Assembly: GCF_012184425.1 (NCBI RefSeq)
Contig: NZ_VTOW01000001.1
Coordinates: 1,860,001 to 1,924,000, forward strand
Direction: 5' to 3'
DNA length: 64,000 nt
From: Candidatus Manganitrophus noduliformans
Lineage (GTDB): Bacteria > Nitrospirota > Nitrospiria > SBBL01 > Manganitrophaceae
Position 1 is the first letter of the stretch. Every line of letters begins with the position of its first letter. Shown here piece by piece: positions 33,071-42,106 of the stretch. Below the pieces are notes generated by a model. It did no database searches. It saw nothing but the letters and a program-made list of their open reading frames with translations, and was not told where the DNA came from. The position numbers and the translations under genes are program-made.

Positions 33071-34279
33071 ATGATAAAGGCAATCTTTCAAAAGATGTTG
33101 GGTGGTAAATCAGGCATGGCCGGCCTGCTGATCTTGGCGGCGATTATTTTCCTGGTCTTGCCGCTCGGTCTCGACTTATTTCGCCTGAATCTGGTCGGCA
33201 AATATTTGACCTATGCGTTTGTTGCGGTAAGCCTGGTCTTGTTATGGGGCTATGGGGGGATTCTGAGTCTCGGTCAAGGGATTTTCTTCGGCTTGGGCGG
33301 TTATTGCATGGCGATGTTTCTCAAGCTGGAAGCCTCCGACCCGGTCAGCACCAAGATCCAGACCACGCCGGGGATTCCTGACTTTATGGACTGGAACCAG
33401 CTGACGGCGCTCCCCTGGTTCTGGGAACCGTTCCATAGCCTCACGTTTACGATCATCGCCATCCTGCTCGTGCCGACGCTCTTCGCCTTCCTCATCGGTT
33501 CTGCCATGTTCAAGCGCCGTGTCGGGGGGGTCTACTTTGCGATTATCACCCAGGTCGTCGCGTTGATTCTGACCATCCTGATTGTCGGTCAGCAAGGTTA
33601 TATCGGCGGCGTGAACGGCATTACCGATTTAAAAACACTGCGGGGATGGGATATCCGGAGCGATTCCGCAAAATATATTTTGTATTTCATAAACGGCACG
33701 TTGCTGGTCGGCGTGATTTTGCTCTCACGGGTGATCCTCGGCAGCAAGTTCGGCCTGCTGATGCTGGCGATGCGGGATAAGGAAGAGCGGGTCCGTTTCT
33801 CCGGCTATGACGTCGCAAATTTCAAGATTTTCATGTTCTGTCTTGCGGCGATGATTTCTGCGATCGGCGGCGCGATGTTTACCTTGCAGGTTGGATTTAT
33901 GTCGCCCTCGTTTGTCGGCATCGTCCCCTCTATTGAAATGGTGATCTTTGCGGCGGTGGGCGGGCGGATGTCTTTGATCGGCGCCGTCTATGGCGCCTTG
34001 CTGGTCAATTATGGAAAAACCGCCTTTTCAGAAAGCTATCCCGAGCTCTGGTTATTCCTCATGGGGGGATTATTCATCGCAGTCGTGATGTTTTTCCCAA
34101 ATGGTCTTGCCGGAATTTATGAAAAGTACGGCAAAAAACGTGTTGCCGGAAAAGAGTACACGGGCTCCGGTCCGGTGATGCCGTCGCGCACTCTGCCCGA
34201 CCCGAAACTGGTGCCGGTGGGTGACGCCGTTTCCCCGCCGACAAAAGGGATGGGGATCAGCAAGCAATCGGTTCATTGA
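33071..34279 (+). CDS. urtC: urea/amide ABC transporter permease
   Basis: A 402-residue permease of the LivM/UrtC family. About ten helices are visible, with LLWGYGGILSLGQGIFFGLGG near residue 60 and MLAMRDKEERVRFSGYDVANFK near 235. A long insert at 90-115 (SDPVSTKIQTTPGIPDFMDW) is typical of UrtC compared with LivM. The ATG at 33071 follows AAGGAG and matches UrtC length; an upstream in-frame start at 32474 lies within urtB and is discounted. It pairs with UrtB. Confidence 0.92.
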   Translation: MIKAIFQKMLGGKSGMAGLLILAAIIFLVLPLGLDLFRLNLVGKYLTYAFVAVSLVLLWGYGGILSLGQGIFFGLGGYCMAMFLKLEASDPVSTKIQTTPGIPDFMDWNQLTALPWFWEPFHSLTFTIIAILLVPTLFAFLIGSAMFKRRVGGVYFAIITQVVALILTILIVGQQGYIGGVNGITDLKTLRGWDIRSDSAKYILYFINGTLLVGVILLSRVILGSKFGLLMLAMRDKEERVRFSGYDVANFKIFMFCLAAMISAIGGAMFTLQVGFMSPSFVGIVPSIEMVIFAAVGGRMSLIGAVYGALLVNYGKTAFSESYPELWLFLMGGLFIAVVMFFPNGLAGIYEKYGKKRVAGKEYTGSGPVMPSRTLPDPKLVPVGDAVSPPTKGMGISKQSVH

Positions 34280-34292
34280 GCGGGGAGAATGG

Positions 34293-35042
34293 ATGATTAC
34301 CAACAATGATTATATGCTTTCAATCGAAGATCTTACGGTCTCTTTTGATGGGTTCAGGGCTGTTGATGCGATCTGTTTATATATGGATAGAAACGAACTG
34401 CGCGTCATCATCGGCCCCAACGGCGCGGGCAAGACCACCTTGCTCGATCTGATTTGCGGTAAGACCAAGGCCACGTCAGGGTCGATCAAGTTCAAGGGGA
34501 AGGAGCTGACGACCCTTCCCGAACACGGCATTGTCCGCGCGGGGGTCGGGCGAAAATTTCAGACCCCTTCTATTTACGAAAATCTCTCAGTATTTCAAAA
34601 CCTGGAAATGTCCTTTCCACGCGGGCGAAGCGTATTCGGCTGTCTGACATTTCGCCGCACCGACGATGTGCTCGATCGTGTCCATGAAGTGGCTGAACAG
34701 GTGATGCTCACCGATTCCCTCCACCTCGAAGAGGCGGGCCTGCTCAGTCATGGTCAGAAACAGTGGCTGGAAATCGGCATGCTGCTGATGCAGGATCCGG
34801 AGCTGTTGATGCTGGATGAACCGGTGGCGGGGATGAGTGTCAAGGAGCGCGAGCAAACCGCAGAGTTGCTGAACAGGATTTCACGCAATCGCTCCGTGAT
34901 CGTGATCGAGCATGATATGGAATTTGTAAAACGGATTGCTCATAAGGTCACCGTGCTCCATCAGGGCAAGGTGTTAATGGAAGGGACGATGGATCAGGTT
35001 CAGTCCGACCCGCGTGTTGTCGAAGTTTATTTAGGTCATTAG
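34293..35042 (+). CDS. urtD: urea/amide ABC transporter ATP-binding protein
   Basis: A 249-residue ATPase of the LivG/UrtD type. Walker A is GPNGAGKTTL near residue 41, the signature region appears as LLSHGQKQWLEIGMLL, and Walker B is PELLMLDEPVAGMS. The Q-loop and switch (IVIEHDMEFVKRIA) are intact. The LSHGQKQW signature variant is characteristic of UrtD. The ATG at 34293 follows GGGGAG. It energises UrtBC together with UrtE, 33 bp downstream. Confidence 0.92.
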   Translation: MITNNDYMLSIEDLTVSFDGFRAVDAICLYMDRNELRVIIGPNGAGKTTLLDLICGKTKATSGSIKFKGKELTTLPEHGIVRAGVGRKFQTPSIYENLSVFQNLEMSFPRGRSVFGCLTFRRTDDVLDRVHEVAEQVMLTDSLHLEEAGLLSHGQKQWLEIGMLLMQDPELLMLDEPVAGMSVKEREQTAELLNRISRNRSVIVIEHDMEFVKRIAHKVTVLHQGKVLMEGTMDQVQSDPRVVEVYLGH

Positions 35043-35075
35043 ATCATCATTAGAAAGAGAAAGGTAGAGCAGACG

Positions 35076-35765
35076 ATGTTTGAAGTTTCCGATTTACAAG
35101 TCAGTTATGGTCAAAGTGAAGTGATCCATCAGATCAACTTCAGCGCTAAAAAGAATGAAACGGTGGCGATCATGGGCCGGAACGGCATGGGAAAAACGAC
35201 GCTCTTCAAGGCGCTGATCGGCATTCTGCCAAGTAAAGGCGGCAAGATTACGTTAGAGGGAAAAGAGCTCACCCACCTCGAAAGCTATCAACGGGTGAGC
35301 AGCGGCTTGGCTTACGTCCCCCAGGGGAGGATGATTTTCCCCAACATGACCGTGGAGGAAAATATTAAAACCGGCCTGGAGAATTCGAAAACCAGGGAGA
35401 TACCGGAGGACATTTATAGCCTCTTTCCGGTTTTATTTGAGATGAGCCGCCGCAAGGGGGGAAATCTTTCGGGCGGACAGCAGCAGCAACTGGCGATCGC
35501 ACGCGCGCTGGTGACGAATCCAAAGGTTTTGCTGCTGGATGAGCCGACTGAGGGGATACAGCCATCGATCATCAAGGAGATTGCCCGCACGCTGAACGAG
35601 ATCCGTAAGATGCGGGAAATCACCATTCTTGTCTCAGAACAGGTGCTCAGTTTTACCTTGGAGATCGCAGATCGTCTCATCGTGATCGAATCGGGTCAGT
35701 TCATTCACGAAGATCAGCGCCAACAGGTGGATGCCGCTAAGATTCGGCAATATCTGTCTGTGTAG
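35076..35765 (+). CDS. urtE: urea/amide ABC transporter ATP-binding protein
   Basis: A 229-residue ATPase of the LivF/UrtE type. Walker A is GRNGMGKTTL near residue 36, signature NLSGGQQQQLAIARAL, Walker B KVLLLDEPTEGIQPS, and switch-region EQVLSF, where the usual His is replaced by Gln, as is common in LivF/UrtE. It is the last gene of the operon. No clear terminator hairpin follows in 35766-35992, which otherwise shows only AT-rich, featureless sequence. Confidence 0.92.
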   Translation: MFEVSDLQVSYGQSEVIHQINFSAKKNETVAIMGRNGMGKTTLFKALIGILPSKGGKITLEGKELTHLESYQRVSSGLAYVPQGRMIFPNMTVEENIKTGLENSKTREIPEDIYSLFPVLFEMSRRKGGNLSGGQQQQLAIARALVTNPKVLLLDEPTEGIQPSIIKEIARTLNEIRKMREITILVSEQVLSFTLEIADRLIVIESGQFIHEDQRQQVDAAKIRQYLSV

Positions 35766-35992
35766 TCCTTCGCAAGGTCTGATGAAAGAGAAAGAGGTTG
35801 GATTGTTAGAGTAAGGAAATAACAGACGACCGTATCGTCGACGTCAGAAGAGGGGGTATCATATATAATCCCAAGTGTTCAGAAGTATATCGTGAAAGTG
35901 CTTGCCTTCCGACACCTCACTCTCGAACGACTCGCCCGGGATCAGAGCCCTTATTTTTACTAACTAAAGTCTACAATTCGTGGTTTTGGAGG

Positions 35993-36066
35993 TGGCTGGG
36001 GGACGAGGATTCGAACCTCGGTAAGCAGAGTCAGAGTCTGCTGTCCTGCCGCTAGACGATCCCCCA
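35993..36066 (-). tRNA. tRNA-Gln (anticodon CTG)
   Basis: On the minus strand the acceptor arms TGGGGGA and TCCCCCA pair fully. The D loop contains TAGCGGCAGGAC, the anticodon arm is GCAGA-CTCTGAC-TCTGC with anticodon CTG, and the T arm is CGAGG-TTCGAAT-CCTCG. The discriminator is G and the terminal CCA is encoded (35993-35995). It lies 58 bp downstream of gltX on the same strand. Confidence 0.95.
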
Positions 36067-36124
36067 ATAGAGAAGGTTGGAAGGTAGAAAGAATTTAACG
36101 GAAAGCGCTTTTGCTGTCAAGCGA

Positions 36125-37549
36125 CTATTTTGCGGTGAATTGAGCCACCTGCCGGTCTAACCGCTTCAACGATTTTTCTTTTCCAAGAATCATCAGCACG
36201 TCAAAAATACCCGGGCTGACCGTTTTCCCGGTGACCGCCGCGCGGACCGGCTGGGCGATCTGGGCCAGCTTCAGCCCAAGCGCCTCGCTGATCGATCGAA
36301 AGGCCTCCTCCAATGGCGCATGCTCGAACGGCGTTTCCGCCAGCCGATCGCGAACCGCCTTAAGAACCGGCAACGCTTCCGGCGTGAGGAGCTTCTGCGC
36401 CTTCTCATCGATCGTGATCTCATCCGTAAAGAAATAGACCGCCGAATCCGCCATCTCCTTCAACGTCCGGGTGCGCTCGCGTAATGCGACCACGATCTGC
36501 GTAAGGCGCGCCAGGTCGATCTGGTCGGATGCAACTCCGAGCCGCTCCAGGTGGGGGAGCAGAAGCTGCGCGAGCCGCTTCGGATCGCCGGTTTTAATGT
36601 AGTGCGCATTCAGCCAGATCAGCTTCTCTGGATTGAAAACCGCGGCCGAGGCGCCGACCTGCTCGATCGAAAACTTCTCGATCAGCTCCGGCAGAGAGAA
36701 AATTTCTTGATCTTTGTGGGACCAGCCGAGGCGAACGAGGTAGTTGACCATCGCCTCCGGGAGATATCCCTCCTCGCGGTATTGCTGAATGGCGGTGGCC
36801 CCGTGACGTTTCGAAAGACGCGCCTTGTCGGGACCGAGGATCATCGAGACATGGCCGAAACGCGGGAGGGGATAACCGAGCGCCTGATAAAGCTGGATCT
36901 GCCGCGGGGTGTTGTTCAGATGGTCGTCCCCCCGGATGACATGGGAGATCTGCATGTCGACGTCGTCGACCACCACGCAGAAGTTGTAGGTCGGCGTTCC
37001 GTCCGAGCGGAGGATGATCAGATCGTCCACGGTGCCGGCATCGAAGACGACCTTCCCCTTGACCATATCGTCGATGACGATTTCCCCCTCGGAGGAGGCC
37101 TTAAACCGGATGGCGGCTTCCTTTCCTGGGACCGGCGCGGTCAGCAGGCGGCAGCGGCCGTCATAACGGGGGACCTTCCCTTGGGCCATCGCTTCTTTTC
37201 GTCGCGCGTCCAGCTCTTCGGCGGTGCAGTAGCAGTGGTAGGCCAGTCCGCGGTCGAGCAGCTCCCGGACCTTCTGCCGATAGAGATCAAACCGGTCGGT
37301 CTGACGGATCGGATCTTTGTCGGAGCCTTCCCATTTGTCCCAATCGAGACCGAACCAGCGCATCCCGTCGATGATCGCCTCGATTGCTTCGTCTGTCGAT
37401 CGGGAGCGGTCGGTGTCCTCGATCCGGAGGAAAAATTTTCCGCCGTGATGCCGGGCGAAGAGCCAGTTGAAAAGAGCGGTCCTTGCCCCGCCGATGTGAA
37501 GGTAGCCGGTCGGGCTGGGGGCAAAACGGACGCGAACGTCGGACGACAT
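36125..37549 (-). CDS. gltX: glutamyl-tRNA synthetase
   Basis: A 474-residue class I synthetase. The HIGH-type motif appears as FAPSPTGYLHIGGARTALF, and the KMSKS-type motif as DKARLSKRHGATA. A zinc-type segment CYCTAEELDARR follows. It charges tRNA-Glu, and in organisms without GlnRS also tRNA-Gln for later amidation; whether that applies here cannot be told from the window. The ATG at 37549 is preferred to a TTG at 37558 because AAGGAG lies ten bases upstream of it. It precedes the tRNA-Gln gene on the same strand. Confidence 0.96.
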   Translation of the reverse strand: MSSDVRVRFAPSPTGYLHIGGARTALFNWLFARHHGGKFFLRIEDTDRSRSTDEAIEAIIDGMRWFGLDWDKWEGSDKDPIRQTDRFDLYRQKVRELLDRGLAYHCYCTAEELDARRKEAMAQGKVPRYDGRCRLLTAPVPGKEAAIRFKASSEGEIVIDDMVKGKVVFDAGTVDDLIILRSDGTPTYNFCVVVDDVDMQISHVIRGDDHLNNTPRQIQLYQALGYPLPRFGHVSMILGPDKARLSKRHGATAIQQYREEGYLPEAMVNYLVRLGWSHKDQEIFSLPELIEKFSIEQVGASAAVFNPEKLIWLNAHYIKTGDPKRLAQLLLPHLERLGVASDQIDLARLTQIVVALRERTRTLKEMADSAVYFFTDEITIDEKAQKLLTPEALPVLKAVRDRLAETPFEHAPLEEAFRSISEALGLKLAQIAQPVRAAVTGKTVSPGIFDVLMILGKEKSLKRLDRQVAQFTAK

Positions 37550-37621
37550 ATCGAGCAATCTCCTTCTACCTACAAACGTTGCGAAATTATGGCATCTTTG
37601 AGAGCGAAAGTAAAGTTGTAG

Positions 37622-37643
37622 GGGCGGACCGTTGTGTCCGCCC
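37622..37643. terminator. GC-rich hairpin between the 37672 gene and gltX
   Basis: GGGCGGAC (37622-37629) and GTCCGCCC (37636-37643) pair around a 6-nt loop, just after the stop of the minus-strand gene at 37672. There is no clear U-tract. The flank GTAGGGGCGGACC resembles a dispersed intergenic palindrome type, so it may be a repeat element acting as a terminator. Confidence 0.45.
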
Positions 37644-37671
37644 TGTCTCTCTGAAAATCCTCTGCCGGTGT

Positions 37672-38274
37672 TTAAAACGGATTCACGCCCAGAAAATCGG
37701 CGGGCGGGGTGAACCGGGCGGGGTCGGAAGGTTCGGTCCGGAGGGAATCGTAGTCGGCGACGACCGTCTCATAATCGCTTGCCGGGTAGATCGCTCGAAG
37801 GGGAAACTCGGACGCGTCGGCGGTGGTCCATCGAAGGGAGTGCCACTTTTTCCCCTTCTCTTCAAGAATAATAAAATAAAGCCGCGCTTCCCTTCCCTTG
37901 AGTGTTCCCTCCCTCAATAAGATCCGCTTCTCTTCCAGTGGCGCCGGGGGGGGCAACCATCCCTCTCGGACCGCTTTCAGAATGCGCGCCGGACCGAGCC
38001 TCGCCCTAAAGTAAATCCGGTCGGCGGGAAAAAGACGGAGCTCTTCCATTTCTTTGAGGTCGTAGAGGTCGATCTCCTCCGATCCGGCCGGCTCGTATCG
38101 GATCTTTGATCCGGTTTGGTGGAAGACCCCCTTTGCGGTGATCGGGGCATGGTAGGGGGAGTGAAAGGTCACTGTCAGGTCGGCGACCCACATCGGCGGG
38201 GGTGAGGGGGCCTGAGCGATCAGCAAGAAAAAGAAGAAGGATAAAAAAAACAACGATCGGCTATTTCTGATCAT
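37672..38274 (-). CDS. exported protein of unknown function
   Basis: A 200-residue protein with a strongly hydrophobic signal peptide (SLFFLSFFFFLLIAQA). The mature part is rich in beta-type segments (WVADLTVTFHSPYHAPITAK, GVFHQTGSKIRYEP, DLYDLKEMEELRLFPADRIY). The pattern of short amphipathic strands around a hydrophobic interior recalls LolA- or DUF4412-like periplasmic proteins, but no diagnostic motif is seen. Its start overlaps the larE end by 14 bp, so it belongs to the M16-M16-larE operon. Confidence 0.75.
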   Translation of the reverse strand: MIRNSRSLFFLSFFFFLLIAQAPSPPPMWVADLTVTFHSPYHAPITAKGVFHQTGSKIRYEPAGSEEIDLYDLKEMEELRLFPADRIYFRARLGPARILKAVREGWLPPPAPLEEKRILLREGTLKGREARLYFIILEEKGKKWHSLRWTTADASEFPLRAIYPASDYETVVADYDSLRTEPSDPARFTPPADFLGVNPF

Positions 38275-39106
38275 CGGACCGATGCAGCAGGATCAGGTTT
38301 CCATTCGGCCGGACGGCGCCTCCCGGTCGATAGCCGGCGAGATCGAGGGTGACCCATTTGAACCCGCAGGCTTGAATCTGGGCGACCAGCTCCTCTCTCC
38401 GCCCGGCATCGAGGAGGGCCGGGAATTCTTCGACCGCGATTTCGATCCGGGCTGTCTCGCCATGGTAGCGGACACGGAATTGCCGAAATCCGATCCGGCG
38501 AAGAACCTCTTCCGATTCCTCCACCTGTTTGAGACGTTCGTAGGTGATCGGCGTTCCGTGCGGGAATCGCGAGGAGAGGCAGGCGGAGGCCGGCTTGTCC
38601 CAGGTCGGGAGCCCCAGCTCCCGCGAGAGCGATCGGACCCCCTCCTTGTCCAACCCCGCCTCGACCAAGGGACTGCGGACCCCCCGTTCCCGCGCGGCCT
38701 TCAGGCCGGGACGGATGTCGGTCAGATCGTCGAGATGGGTTCCGTCCACAATCGTCCGGAGGCGTTCTCTTTCGGCGACGCCGGTCAGGAGGGTGTAGAG
38801 GTCGCCCTTACAGAGGTAGCAGCGGTTTGTATTATTCTCGGCATAGCCGGGAATTTCGAGCTCATCCGATTGAACGAAGATCTGGCGGATGCCGATGGCG
38901 GCCGCGACCTGTTTTGCCTCTTCCAGTTGAGATAAAGGAAACGTCGGGGAGATCGAGGTGACGGCGACGGCGGTCTCCGGGAGGGCGTCATGAGCAACCT
39001 TCGCGACGAGGGCGGAGTCGACCCCGCCGGAGTAGGCGACGGCGACCGATTCCATCTCGTGTAGAATTTGAAAGAGACGGTTGTATGCGGGCTGCGCGTC
39101 GCTCAC
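38261..39106 (-). CDS. larE: ATP-dependent sulfur transferase LarE family
   Basis: A 281-residue PP-loop ATPase. The ATP loop AYSGGVDSALVAKVA lies at about residues 19-33. Cys residues occur in NRCYLCKGDLY and in PASACLSSRFPHG. LarE activates and thiolates the nickel-pincer cofactor precursor. In the Lactobacillus enzyme a single Cys, at the SACLSSR-like position, gives up its sulfur. Proteins with an extra CxxC are known to bind a 4Fe-4S cluster and use external sulfur; the sequence here has that three-Cys pattern. No larA, larB or larC lies in the window. It overlaps the M16 gene upstream by four bases, which is an unexpected partner. Confidence 0.88.
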   Translation of the reverse strand: MSDAQPAYNRLFQILHEMESVAVAYSGGVDSALVAKVAHDALPETAVAVTSISPTFPLSQLEEAKQVAAAIGIRQIFVQSDELEIPGYAENNTNRCYLCKGDLYTLLTGVAERERLRTIVDGTHLDDLTDIRPGLKAARERGVRSPLVEAGLDKEGVRSLSRELGLPTWDKPASACLSSRFPHGTPITYERLKQVEESEEVLRRIGFRQFRVRYHGETARIEIAVEEFPALLDAGRREELVAQIQACGFKWVTLDLAGYRPGGAVRPNGNLILLHRSDDQK

Positions 39107-40593
39107 CGGCCCGCTCCCTCTTTTTGAGCAGGGAGGTTGATCATGGGCGGGTCGCTGGTCCGGATCCCCCCTTCCGGTTCCGGGGCGTTTCTCATCGCCC
39201 CCGACTCCGCCGGCGGAGGAGCGGGAGGCTCTTTCACGTTCGCTTCGCTCTGTTTCGCGACGACGACCAGCGCGTAGTGTTCCGGGTCGAGATATCTTTT
39301 GGCGACCCGCAGAACATCTTTATCCGTGACTTTGTTGATGTAGCTCGGGTACTTCTCGAAGTAGTCGAGCCCGAGCTGATAATATTCGATCGCCGAGAGG
39401 AGGGAGGCAAGGCGGGCAGTCGTCTCCATCCGCAGCGGGAAGCTTCCGACGAGGTAAGCCTTCGCTTCGGCGAGCTCCGTTTCGGTGACCGGTGCGCTTC
39501 GGATTCTCTGAATTTCTTCCAAGACCCCTTCGATCGCTTCGTTGGCGCTCTTCGATTTTGTCTGAAGCGAGACGGCGAATTCGCCGGGGAACCGGTTGGC
39601 GTCGAAGAGGGAGTAGATCGAGTAGACCAAGCCTTTATTGTCCCGGATATCGGTCATCATCCGCGAAGAGAATCCGCCGCCGCCGAGAATGTAGTTCATC
39701 ACCGTGACGGCGTAATAATCGGGATTCCCCCGCTCGATGCCGACGTGGCCGAGGACGACGCTCGCTTGCGTCAGCTCCTTGTCGATCAGCTCCATCTTTC
39801 TGGTCTGAAAGGGGGCCGGCGGGCCGATCCTCGGAAAGAGGATCTGTTTTCGTTCCCACTTCCCGAAATACTTCTTGGCCAATGCGACCGCCTCTCTCTC
39901 GGTGACGTCGCCGACGATCGAGAGGATCAAATTGTTCGGAGCATAATAGGTTTGATGGAAAGAAGCGATGTCGTCGCGCGTGATGCCGGGGATCGTCTCC
40001 TCCCGGCCGATCACCGGATGTTGATAGGGGTGCTCGCCGAAGATGATGCTTCGGAAGGCCCGGTCGGCGATCGCCTGGGGTTGGTCTTTTTCCGAGAGGA
40101 TGCTGCCGAGGATGTTTTTTCGAACCCGCTCCACCTCTTTCGGATCGAAAGCGGGGTTGATGAGAATATCGGACAAGAGGTCGAACCCGGTCTCCACCTC
40201 CTTCTTGATGACCCGGAGGCTGGCGGTCATATAATCTTCGCTGGCGCCGGCTGCGAGGTTGGCCCCGATGAAATCGACCGCGTCGGCGATCTGTGTGGCG
40301 CTCCGTTTTTTTGTCCCCTCATCGAGGAGCGAAGCGGTCAGGTTGGCGAGGCCGGCCTTGTCGTTCGGATCATAGAGGGAGCCGGCCCGAATCAGCGCCT
40401 CGACGCTGACGATCGGGAGGGAAGAACGCTCCAGGATCAAGAGGGTGATCCCGTTCTCCATCACGACTCGCTTCGGCTTGATCTCGGCGGCGGAAGTAGG
40501 GACGGCCGGCATAAAAATGGAAACGAAAAGGAGAACGAGGATCGGGAGAAAGAGAGGCCGCGGGAAGAGAACCGGCTGTCTAGAATAACTCAT
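39103..40593 (-). CDS. M16 peptidase-like protein, catalytically inactive type
   Basis: A 496-residue exported protein with the M16 fold: signal peptide (LPILVLLFVSIFMPAVPTSA), GITLLILERSSLPIVSVEAL, and the conserved C-terminal halves (YYAPNNLILSIVGDV, GGGGFSSRMMTDIRDNKGLV). Where active enzymes have HxxEH it reads ANLTASLLDEG, so it cannot bind zinc. In bacterial M16 pairs such a subunit forms a chamber with the active partner, encoded just upstream with an ATGA overlap. The tail is proline-rich (KEPPAPPPAESG). It overlaps larE by four bases. Confidence 0.9.
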   Translation of the reverse strand: MSYSRQPVLFPRPLFLPILVLLFVSIFMPAVPTSAAEIKPKRVVMENGITLLILERSSLPIVSVEALIRAGSLYDPNDKAGLANLTASLLDEGTKKRSATQIADAVDFIGANLAAGASEDYMTASLRVIKKEVETGFDLLSDILINPAFDPKEVERVRKNILGSILSEKDQPQAIADRAFRSIIFGEHPYQHPVIGREETIPGITRDDIASFHQTYYAPNNLILSIVGDVTEREAVALAKKYFGKWERKQILFPRIGPPAPFQTRKMELIDKELTQASVVLGHVGIERGNPDYYAVTVMNYILGGGGFSSRMMTDIRDNKGLVYSIYSLFDANRFPGEFAVSLQTKSKSANEAIEGVLEEIQRIRSAPVTETELAEAKAYLVGSFPLRMETTARLASLLSAIEYYQLGLDYFEKYPSYINKVTDKDVLRVAKRYLDPEHYALVVVAKQSEANVKEPPAPPPAESGAMRNAPEPEGGIRTSDPPMINLPAQKEGAGR

Positions 40594-41987
40594 CGTGACT
40601 CCTTTGCCGGCTCATCGGGAGCGGGGCTTTCCGCCGCTTCGGCTTCTTCGTCGGCCGAAGGGGGGAGAAGGGTGCCGACGCTCCGCTGATCCTCGACCAG
40701 GTACTTCCGGGCGACGCGCAGGACGTCCTGCGCGGTGACTTTTCGGATGTTGTCGACGAACCGGGTGACGTATTCATGTCCCGCGCCGACCGTCTCCGCC
40801 GTGCCGATCCGCATGGCGCGATAAAAGTTGGAATCGGATCCCAAAATAAATTCGGCTTCGATCTGGTTCTTCGCTTTTTGCAACTCCTGGTTGGAGACCG
40901 GCTCCGTCTGAAGCCGGCTGATCTCGTCGGTCAAGGCCTCTTCGATTTCTTCAGGCGAAACCTGAGGGCGCGCCGTCGCGTAGACGTAGAAGAGTTCCGG
41001 ATCGGCGGTCAGGCCGTCGTAATGTCCGCCGGCATCGAGCGCGATCTGCTGCTGATAAACGAGGCCGCGGTAGAGCCGGGAGCTTTTTCCGGATGAAAGA
41101 ATATTTGAGAGGACCTTCAACGCATAGGTGTCGGGACTCTTGTAGTTGGGGGTATGAAACGTGGCGAAGACAAACGGAAGCTGCGCCTCCCGTTTTACAA
41201 CGGTCCGCCGCTCGCCGAGCTGAGGGGGCTCGGGCGGAATGTATTTCGGCGGCTCCGGTCCTTTGGGGATCTTCTCGAAGGCGGCCTTGATTTTGGGGAG
41301 GAGCGTTTTGGTGTTGAAATCACCGACGACGACAATGGTTGCATTGTTCGGCTGGTAATAACGTTGATAGTAGTCGAAGGCGTCGTCGCGCGTGAGATGG
41401 TCGAGATCGCTCATCCAGCCGATGACCGGCGAACGGTAGGGGTGGACCAAAAAGGCGATGGCGTACAACTTTTCGATCAGGAAGGAGTAGGGGTCGTCTT
41501 CCGTTCGGGTCCGGCGTTCCTCTTTCACGACCTCCGCCTCCAGTTGGAACTCTTTCGGATCGATGATGAGGTTTTGCATCCGGTCCGATTCCAGCTCCAG
41601 CGACAATTCGATTCGGTCCGAAGCGAAGTTTTCGAAGTAGGCGGTGTAGTCGTTCCCGGTGAAGGCGTTCTCCGTCCCGCCGTTTTTGGCGACGATCCGT
41701 GAGAACTCTCCCTTTCCATACTTCGGGGTTCCCTTGAACATCATATGCTCGAGGAGATGGGAGAGGCCGGTCTTGCCGGTGATTTCATTCCGCGAGCCGA
41801 CCTTGTACCAGACCTGGAAGGTGACGACCGGCGCTTTGTGCTCCTCCAGCAAGATCACCTTGAGGCCGTTGGGAAGAATCACCTCTTCGATCTTGGCGGC
41901 CTGGCCGAAGACGGGGATGAGAAGGAAAAATAAAAGAAGGAAGAGGAGGGAAGCGTTCAGGCGGGGCGAGCTTTCTCTTCGATGCAT
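40590..41987 (-). CDS. M16 zinc peptidase, active subunit
   Basis: A 465-residue exported metallopeptidase. The signal peptide is LLFLLLFFLLIPVFGQA. The inverted zinc motif HLLEH is at residues 77-81 (GLSHLLEHMMFKGTPKYGKG), and the downstream Glu ligand lies in EAEVVKEERRTRTEDDPYS. The partner-type closing halves include YYQPNNATIVVVGDFN. It is the first gene of the operon; GGAG lies upstream of the ATG. A promoter with a perfect TTGACA is at 42020-42049. Active and inactive M16 pairs degrade peptides in the periplasm. Linkage to larE suggests a role in cofactor-related or general periplasmic quality control, which is unproved. Confidence 0.93.
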   Translation of the reverse strand: MHRRESSPRLNASLLFLLLFFLLIPVFGQAAKIEEVILPNGLKVILLEEHKAPVVTFQVWYKVGSRNEITGKTGLSHLLEHMMFKGTPKYGKGEFSRIVAKNGGTENAFTGNDYTAYFENFASDRIELSLELESDRMQNLIIDPKEFQLEAEVVKEERRTRTEDDPYSFLIEKLYAIAFLVHPYRSPVIGWMSDLDHLTRDDAFDYYQRYYQPNNATIVVVGDFNTKTLLPKIKAAFEKIPKGPEPPKYIPPEPPQLGERRTVVKREAQLPFVFATFHTPNYKSPDTYALKVLSNILSSGKSSRLYRGLVYQQQIALDAGGHYDGLTADPELFYVYATARPQVSPEEIEEALTDEISRLQTEPVSNQELQKAKNQIEAEFILGSDSNFYRAMRIGTAETVGAGHEYVTRFVDNIRKVTAQDVLRVARKYLVEDQRSVGTLLPPSADEEAEAAESPAPDEPAKESR

Positions 41988-42019
41988 CCTAGCTCCTAAG
42001 CGATTTTCTAAACTCGGCC

Positions 42020-42049
42020 ATCTTAACAGATGCTTAAAAAGTGTGTCAA
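42020..42049 (-). promoter_or_regulatory. sigma-70-type promoter of the M16-larE operon
   Basis: On the minus strand a perfect TTGACA (42049-42044) and TAAGAT (42025-42020) are 18 bp apart, with transcription starting near 42013, about 26 nt before the ATG at 41987. Confidence 0.55.
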
Positions 42050-42053
42050 GGCA

Positions 42054-42085
42054 GCGTCGGGGTTCACTCTGTCGAACCCCGACGC
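42054..42085. other. perfect 12-bp inverted repeat between divergent promoters
   Basis: GCGTCGGGGTTC (42054-42065) and GAACCCCGACGC (42074-42085) flank an 8-bp centre. It lies between the minus-strand promoter at 42020-42049 and the plus-strand promoter at 42107-42135. There is no gene end nearby to terminate, so an operator or a dispersed palindrome is more likely than a terminator. Confidence 0.6.
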
Positions 42086-42106
42086 TTGCGTGGGTAGAAC
42101 CGCCGG

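Noticed and set aside
25672-36066. Genomic island integrated at tRNA-Gln covering the LysR-MFS and fmd-urt genes
   Set aside because: No integrase and no duplicated tRNA 3' end were found at the other boundary. The flanking repeats at 25672 and 28324 do not match the tRNA.
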